18,614 nucleotides of DNA, from assembly GCA_003141795.1 (NCBI GenBank), contig PLNO01000295.1:1-18614 (forward strand). Direction: 5' to 3'. This document shows, in pieces, positions 13,688 to 18,614 of the stretch (positions are counted from its first letter, which is position 1; the number at the start of each line of letters is the position of its first letter). The notes below the pieces were generated by a model that saw only the letters and a program-made list of their open reading frames with translations, was not told the DNA's origin and did no database searches. This DNA is from Spirochaetaceae bacterium (GTDB lineage Bacteria; Spirochaetota; Spirochaetia; SZUA-6; Fen-1364). Position numbers and translations under genes: made by a program.

Positions 13688-16177
13688 TCAGAACCCGAAC
13701 ATGTACCCTGCGTTCAGGCTGACGCTGAAGTCCGACGAGGTGGCGTTGGAGGAGTACACGTCCATGCCGAGGGTGAAACCGCCGTTTCTCTTCTCATTGA
13801 GGAAGGCGAGCCCGCCGCCGGCCGTGAACCCTCCGCCGAAACCCACGTCGAGCACGAAGGCCAGGTCCGACGTTTCGATGTCACCGATCATCATGTCGAT
13901 GGTGAACGCCCCCCCCGGATTCGATCCGACGACGTCATCGAACAACCCGCCGATCCCCAGACCGAGGCCGGGCAGCATGTACCAGTACAGCTGTGCGGCA
14001 AGGGTGATGGCCAGACCACTCTTCGTGGTGTAGTGATACGAGCCCGAGTAGTACGAGGAGCTCTCGTAGCTTCCGTACCCGATGCCCGCCGCCATGTTGA
14101 GGAAGAAGCTCGACGGCTCGATGTCGCCGCGTGAGGCCGGCTTCGACGCGGTTGCGGCCGCTCCCGCGGCGTCGGCCTGGGTGGCGATCACCGGCGTCTG
14201 GCCCGCGGACTTGCCGACGCTTTCGGCCCTCCTGTTGGCGTTCTGCTCGGCCGTGGCCCTAAGTGCGGCGAGGTCGACGAAGACGACGAGGTCTTTTTCA
14301 GGGAGGATCTGGCTCTTTTTGAACGTTTCATCGATGCCCTGCCACCACGTGGAGGAGCCGTCCTTGGAGACGCCGCGGGTCCAGATGGTGTAGGTGACTT
14401 CGGGATACGCGTCCCAGTCCGCCTGTGCATATTCGCTCGCGATGGTGATCTTTTCCTTGTCGCCCCAGTACAGCTTGTCCACCGCAAGGGACTGATCGTT
14501 CACGTGGATCCAGCCCCAGTAGCCGAATCCCGGCTGAAGGATGAAGGTCACCTTCGTCATGCGCGGGGATTCGATTGCCTGCTTCTCCTGCAGCCCGAAG
14601 TCCGCGATCTGCAGCTTCACGTCCTTGGGCTCGCGCACGGTCACGGACAGCGGCTTGCTGGTGAGCGTGAGCTTCGTGGACGTGTACCATACCCCGGTGA
14701 TCCCGCTCAAGCCCTCGGGCGGATTGCGCGACACCACGACGTCGTACGCGGCAAGCGGCACATTGCTGATGAGGATGTCCTGCGTGGCAGGCCGGTACTC
14801 CGCGAGGACCTTGTCGGATTTCCCGGCGTCAGCCTTGCGTGTCGCGTTGTCCTGCTTGTCCTTGGAGATCTCCCCGTCGGCGAACGTGACGGTGAACGGG
14901 TCCTGCGGCATCGCCGGGTCGAAGATCTCCCACCAGTACTGCTCGCGCTGCTTCTTCGGCGTGGCCACGATCACGTACGAGGTGGTGGGGGCGATGCCTC
15001 CGATGGTGATGGTCCCCTTGGGGGTGTCAAGGTGCTGCTTTTCGATCACGACGTTCCTGATATCCCCCGCGCCGATCGTGAAGGGGACGGTCTTGATCTG
15101 CTGGGTTTTGCGGTTGTACACGGAGATGACGTACTGCCCGGGGAGCACCCAGTAGAAGACGTTCTTCCTCACCTCACGCTTGTCCGAATCGTCGGAATCC
15201 GCGACGGTCGCGTCGTTCTGCTTCACCTGGCGCGGCTGCCAGAACAGGCGGTAGTCGTACGCAGGACCGTTCGGCGCGGCCTGCGTGCCGCCGATCTGCG
15301 TGTCCGTCGGGGCCGTTCCCGAGACCTCCGCGCTCTCCGAGATGGTGAACTGGGCGCAACTGCTGTTGAGAAGATCCGTCATGATCCGCTGGCAGATCTG
15401 GGCACACGCGATGGGGAGGTCGTGCAGGTCCCGTTCGACGACGGCTGCGTAGGAGTAGACCTCCTCCGCTCGTCGCGTGTTGAGGACCCGGACATTGATC
15501 CCGATGGCGTCGTTTTCCCGGAACTTCGTCTCGTATACGTTGCCCAGGACGAGGAAGTTCAGGTCCGTGAAATTGAAGGCGCCGACGCTTTTCGTGTACA
15601 GGTCGCGGACGGTGAAGCTCCCGTTTTGAAGGGCGCTCTCCACGTACTTCTTGTCGTAGATCTTGAAGATGGAGGGGAAATACAGGCGGGCGACCTGACG
15701 GTCTCCGATCCTCGCGATCTCCTCCAGCGCGGTCGAGTGCGCCGCCGCTGCCGCGGCGGCCTTGACGGCGTCGTCCATCGCCCGGTTGCGCGAGCTGTCG
15801 TCCGACGCGCGGGCGTACGCCTCGGCGGCCCTGTCGATGGCGTCTGCCGAGGCCCGTTCCGAGGCGTTGTCCATCACGAAAAGCCGCGCGTTGACCGTCG
15901 TCATGCCGGGATCGTACACGGGTGCGCCGGTGATCACGCGGCCGTCCTTCGGCGCGTAGACCGCGTTCGCGGCGTTCTGCTGCACGAGCACGGTCATGAG
16001 CGCCTGGCTGATGAGCTGCCCGTAGAACTGCTTGCTCGCCTGTCTTTCCGGCGCGCTCATGGATACCTCGAAGTCCGCGACCGCGACGGTCGGGGGGACG
16101 AGATACGTGAAGTCCTGCGCGTTCGCCGCCACGGCGAATGCGACGAGTGCTGCGGCGATGAGAAGTGCACGCTTCAT
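13688..16177 (-). CDS. Exported CsgG-like protein with C-terminal outer-membrane beta-barrel
   Basis: An 829-residue protein with a clear signal peptide (cleavage likely after ANA at 20). The N-terminal third (about 30-270) resembles the CsgG/curli-assembly fold: TVAVADFEVS, then NFLVLGNVYETKFRENDAIG and INVRVLNTRRAEEVYSYAAV. It is interrupted by an Ala-rich helical stretch (about 104-157). A long beta-rich middle (about 280-600) is unrecognised; it includes several PEGA- or immunoglobulin-like stretches. The last 140 residues (about 690-829) are alternating aromatic/Gly strands ending SVSLNAGYMFGF with terminal Phe, as in outer-membrane barrels. The start at 16177 follows a strong GGAGGT. 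It lies 19 bases after the lipoprotein stop and 2 before the caspase start, so all three are probably co-transcribed. The function is not known; outer-membrane placement is inferred. CsgG similarity was judged by eye. Confidence 0.75.
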   Translation of the reverse strand: MKRALLIAAALVAFAVAANAQDFTYLVPPTVAVADFEVSMSAPERQASKQFYGQLISQALMTVLVQQNAANAVYAPKDGRVITGAPVYDPGMTTVNARLFVMDNASERASADAIDRAAEAYARASDDSSRNRAMDDAVKAAAAAAAHSTALEEIARIGDRQVARLYFPSIFKIYDKKYVESALQNGSFTVRDLYTKSVGAFNFTDLNFLVLGNVYETKFRENDAIGINVRVLNTRRAEEVYSYAAVVERDLHDLPIACAQICQRIMTDLLNSSCAQFTISESAEVSGTAPTDTQIGGTQAAPNGPAYDYRLFWQPRQVKQNDATVADSDDSDKREVRKNVFYWVLPGQYVISVYNRKTQQIKTVPFTIGAGDIRNVVIEKQHLDTPKGTITIGGIAPTTSYVIVATPKKQREQYWWEIFDPAMPQDPFTVTFADGEISKDKQDNATRKADAGKSDKVLAEYRPATQDILISNVPLAAYDVVVSRNPPEGLSGITGVWYTSTKLTLTSKPLSVTVREPKDVKLQIADFGLQEKQAIESPRMTKVTFILQPGFGYWGWIHVNDQSLAVDKLYWGDKEKITIASEYAQADWDAYPEVTYTIWTRGVSKDGSSTWWQGIDETFKKSQILPEKDLVVFVDLAALRATAEQNANRRAESVGKSAGQTPVIATQADAAGAAATASKPASRGDIEPSSFFLNMAAGIGYGSYESSSYYSGSYHYTTKSGLAITLAAQLYWYMLPGLGLGIGGLFDDVVGSNPGGAFTIDMMIGDIETSDLAFVLDVGFGGGFTAGGGLAFLNEKRNGGFTLGMDVYSSNATSSDFSVSLNAGYMFGF

Positions 16178-16196
16178 GACTGGTACCTCCGTCCGC

Positions 16197-18389
16197 CTAC
16201 TTGAGGGGGAAATCCTGCTTGAGCTCGTAGTCTCCCGAGACCACGTTCACGACCGACACCTGGAGCGAATCCGGATCGTAGGCCACCAGCGGGAAGAACC
16301 GCGCGATGGGCGAGCTGGACGGGGGCTTGATGTACGGCGACGCCGGGGTGCCCGTCTCCAGGAGGGAGAAATAGATGATCTTGTCGATCCCGTAGTACGA
16401 CTTCAGGGGCGCTGTGGAGCCCCACTTGGACAGGAGCAGCGGGGAGAGATACAGCATCTCCTCGGGAACGTCCGCCGCGGTGTCCGCCAGCCGCACCGAT
16501 TTCTGCAGCAGGTAGCGGGAGTACAGCGACTCCATTTTTTCGTTCGGCGCCGCGTCTCCAGCGACGAGCGCGCTGCACAACCCGTCCTCGAACCACGACT
16601 GCATGAGGTTGACCGCCATGGTCATGTTCAGCTCCTGCGCCGGGGTCCACTTCTGCTCGTCCTCCTTCGCCTCCGCGGTTTTTGCCGGTTTCTGTCCGAA
16701 GGTCCGCAGCACCTCGTAGGCGTTGTAGTACGCCATCATCAGCGCGATCTGGTCCTTTCCCTTGGGGAGCCTGTTGAGGATGAAGTCCTCCGACTCGGTC
16801 TTTTCCCCGATATAGTTGTTGGCTATCTCCATGCGGCGGTTGACGAGGGAGGTATGCGTGGCGTCCGTGACGACGCCGCTCGAGCGCAACGCGGCGGCAA
16901 GTCCCGTGAAGCCCTTCGTGCGCGCATAACAGCGGTAGAGGACGTTCGCGTCGAGCTCAGCGTCGGTTCCGAACGAGAGGTAGTCGCTCAGCACGACCCG
17001 TCCGCTGTCCGCCATGTCCATGATCTTCACGTAGATGCCCAGGATCTTGCCGCTGAGCTCGAGGTCTTTGTCGCCCTGGAGGAGCTGTACGCCCTGGAGC
17101 GTCTTCCACATCACCCGGTAGCCGATCATGTACTGCGCGCCGTAGTAGCTGCGGAACTGGGAGTAGTCACCGCTGAGGAGCGGGTTGACGTAGTGCACCG
17201 CATGCGCGAGCTGCCACGGCTCCTTGTACTGCCGCGGATACAGCTTCTCCATGACCTGGACGGGTTGCCCGGCGCCGACCTGCAGGGAGGCGAAGAACGA
17301 CTCGAGTGCGTTCTCCACGGCGAAGTCCTCCCGCGTCACCGGGTAGGACCCGAAGACCGGAATGTCGTCGATCTTCACGAGAACGGCGCTCATCGTCCGT
17401 ACGCCCTGGTCGCGCAGCGTCCGTGCAAAAGCGTCGCGCTGCTGGGTCGCGACTTGCTGCGGAATGGTGAGCCGGGCGGTCCCCAGGAAGGGCACCTTTT
17501 CCCGCGGGAACTTGGAGGATGTGAGGGATTTCGTGCCGCTCCACAGGAGCTTCCCTCCGCGGGAGGCGTCGATGAGCCGGAAGCTCACCTGCATCCCGAT
17601 GTAGTCCATTCCCGAGGAGACGACATTATTGATCGAGTAGATGAGGACCTTTGCAATAACGTTGGGCTTGTACGTGTCCTGGATGTCGCTCCACGTGTTG
17701 AAGTTCACCATGTTCGTGTTGAATACGAGCTTGCCGCTCTGATGATCCGCCAGGCGCTTCTGCGCGAAGGCGGGTGTGTCGGAGGTGTCCATGGCTGTCG
17801 GCCACAGCCGCTCGAAGCCCTTGCCCTGCTTCTTGAGCACGGCGGCCAGGAGCCCGCTCTCGAAGGAATCGATGAAATAGGGATTGGCTCGCGCGAACTC
17901 CGTGACCGAGAAGCGGCCCAGACCGGAGTAGCCGGCCCCCCCGAGGGTGCGGCCGAGCAGGAGCTCGTTGTACTTGTCGCTGCCCGTCTTCAGCTTGTAG
18001 ACGTTGTTCGTGCTGTCGAGCTCGAACAGATCTCCCAGGAGCTGGAGCTCGGGTATACCGCCGGTTTTGTCGTCCGTCACGGTGAAAAGCTTTCGTGCGT
18101 TGGGGAGGATGGTCTCGTCGTAGTCCGACTGCTTCACTTCGAGAGGGGTCGGCACGAAACGCCATGCCTCGGTGCCATCGTATGCCGGCGCGTTCGCCAG
18201 CAGGATGCGATCTCCGCGGTCGATCCACTGTTCGACGATCGGCTGCAGCGCGTCCTGGCCCAGCTTGAAGACGTCGGAGTTGTTGATCGCCTCGATGGGC
18301 GCCGGCTTGGGAGCCGACGGGCATCCGCTGAGCACTGCCAGAACGCAGACCATGGCGGTTGCAGCGGCGATACGAAGGAATGTTCGCAT
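16197..18389 (-). CDS. Large lipoprotein with two CsgG/FlgO-like segments
   Basis: A 730-residue predicted lipoprotein: a hydrophobic signal ends in the lipobox VLSGC with lipidation at Cys23. Two segments have the strand pattern of CsgG/FlgO/LPP20-type domains, about 242-290 (VIAKVLIYSINNVVS, then VSFRLIDASRGGKLLWSG) and about 418-472 (YMIGYRVMWKTLQG, then GIYVKIMDMADSGRVVLSD). In known families this is the 'compound activity found, then subject/property described' beta pattern of periplasmic assembly proteins. The rest, including a helical part (about 480-640), is unrecognised. The start at 18389 is fixed by AAGGAGG; a longer frame to 18455 would put 22 residues before the signal peptide. 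It is the first gene of the operon with the barrel protein and the caspase, so they probably act together at the outer membrane. No enzymatic motif was found. Confidence 0.72.
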   Translation of the reverse strand: MRTFLRIAAATAMVCVLAVLSGCPSAPKPAPIEAINNSDVFKLGQDALQPIVEQWIDRGDRILLANAPAYDGTEAWRFVPTPLEVKQSDYDETILPNARKLFTVTDDKTGGIPELQLLGDLFELDSTNNVYKLKTGSDKYNELLLGRTLGGAGYSGLGRFSVTEFARANPYFIDSFESGLLAAVLKKQGKGFERLWPTAMDTSDTPAFAQKRLADHQSGKLVFNTNMVNFNTWSDIQDTYKPNVIAKVLIYSINNVVSSGMDYIGMQVSFRLIDASRGGKLLWSGTKSLTSSKFPREKVPFLGTARLTIPQQVATQQRDAFARTLRDQGVRTMSAVLVKIDDIPVFGSYPVTREDFAVENALESFFASLQVGAGQPVQVMEKLYPRQYKEPWQLAHAVHYVNPLLSGDYSQFRSYYGAQYMIGYRVMWKTLQGVQLLQGDKDLELSGKILGIYVKIMDMADSGRVVLSDYLSFGTDAELDANVLYRCYARTKGFTGLAAALRSSGVVTDATHTSLVNRRMEIANNYIGEKTESEDFILNRLPKGKDQIALMMAYYNAYEVLRTFGQKPAKTAEAKEDEQKWTPAQELNMTMAVNLMQSWFEDGLCSALVAGDAAPNEKMESLYSRYLLQKSVRLADTAADVPEEMLYLSPLLLSKWGSTAPLKSYYGIDKIIYFSLLETGTPASPYIKPPSSSPIARFFPLVAYDPDSLQVSVVNVVSGDYELKQDFPLK

Positions 18390-18591
18390 GGCACCCTCCT
18401 TTGCACTCTCTGGAGAGACGATCGAGGCAGCCGACCGGGCTCGCATGAGCGTCAATGAGGGAAACCGCGGGCATATTGATAGCCCGTCGCTACGAAAACC
18501 ATTTTCATTGACACGTCAGGATCGACTGCGGACTGTTATCTGGGCACGATAGCATCGTTATCGTCGGCCCGTCAAGGGACATCAGGGGACC
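18390..18591. other. non-coding region upstream of the envelope operon
   Basis: About 200 bases with no convincing gene. It contains the candidate minus-strand promoter, and a CTCTC-TG-GAGAG inverted repeat near 18406-18417 just upstream of the lipoprotein ribosome site. It also contains a plus-strand TTGACA (18508-18513) without a well-spaced -10. The base composition is more AT-rich than in the neighbouring genes, as expected for a regulatory region. Confidence 0.6.
18546..18575 (-). promoter_or_regulatory. candidate promoter of the lipoprotein-barrel-caspase operon
   Basis: On the minus strand, TTGACG (18575-18570, five of six), an 18-base spacer and TATCGT (18551-18546, four of six) preceded by TGC, an extended -10. 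The inverted repeat ACGATA/TATCGT (18546-18564 on plus) overlaps the -10 and could be an operator. The leader would be about 150 bases, which is long for this window; a closer promoter cannot be excluded. Confidence 0.4.
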
Positions 18592-18614
18592 ATGTCAACG
18601 CAAAGCAGAAATGT
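18592..18614 (+). CDS. possible start of a divergent gene, cut by window edge
   Basis: An ATG at 18592 preceded by CAGGGGACC opens a frame of seven codons (MSTQSRN) before the window ends. A divergent gene here is plausible because the region behind it looks intergenic and promoter-bearing, but too little sequence is present to call a product or to be sure it is real. Confidence 0.25.

Noticed and set aside
14504..16204. 566-codon plus-strand frame opposite the CsgG-like barrel gene
   Set aside because: The same Arg/Asp/Val/Leu-rich shadow composition, with no recognisable fold. The minus-strand gene has a signal peptide, GGAGGT and a barrel C-terminus.
16032..18458. 808-codon open frame on the plus strand, opposite the lipoprotein gene
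   Set aside because: Its composition is dominated by Arg, Glu, Asp, His, Val and Leu without domains or a ribosome site. The minus strand has a lipobox protein with a strong ribosome site. Long antisense frames are expected in high-GC genes with strong third-position bias.
18451..18507. 18-codon minus-strand frame MKMVFVATGY... upstream of the lipoprotein
   Set aside because: No ribosome site and no coding signal. A leader-peptide role would be guesswork.

Overview
This is an 18.6 kb, GC-rich bacterial chromosomal segment carrying twelve complete protein genes and one gene cut by the left edge. I also note a speculative gene start at the right edge. No tRNA, rRNA, CRISPR array, insertion sequence or phage gene was seen. 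Signal peptides, a lipobox lipoprotein and an outer-membrane barrel C-terminus point to a motile diderm. A spirochaete is my best guess, from the motAB pair, the STAS variant and the CsgG-like/caspase envelope genes, but no single marker proves it.

Layout from left to right. (1) Positions 1-2499, minus strand: two NuoL/NuoM/MrpD-type proton-pumping membrane subunits in ATGA overlap, the start of an operon that runs off the left edge (complex I-like, Mrp or energy-converting-hydrogenase type), with a good promoter at 2542-2570. (2) Positions 2632-4182, minus: motA-motB flagellar stator genes, with a sigma28-like -10 element upstream. (3) Positions 4339-5922, plus: a fusion of a Rieske domain with an AIF-like FAD/NAD(P)H reductase, ending convergently on (4). 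(4) Positions 5903-10714, minus: a co-directional run of AI-2E/PerM-family transporter, CBS-CBS-ACT protein, class I aminotransferase, CBS-regulated family II pyrophosphatase and a STAS-domain protein. Several have their own sigma70-like promoters, so this looks like a string of short transcription units rather than one tight operon. (5) Positions 10824-11798, plus: carbamate kinase without arcA or arcB. It lies divergent to the transporter across a 16-bp perfect hairpin and convergent to (6) over a shared hairpin. (6) Positions 11820-18389, minus: a tight three-gene envelope operon, in transcription order a 730-aa lipoprotein with CsgG/FlgO-like segments, an 829-aa exported protein with a CsgG-like N-terminus and an outer-membrane barrel C-terminus, and an exported caspase-PEGA-SUMF1 protein.

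The three-gene operon is the most novel part. It looks like an outer-membrane assembly paired with a periplasmic or surface caspase-like protease that carries an EF-hand-like loop and a ligand-binding-type SUMF1 fold. Its function cannot be read from sequence alone. The CBS-ACT protein, CBS-pyrophosphatase and STAS protein suggest that small-molecule sensing is a theme of the middle region.
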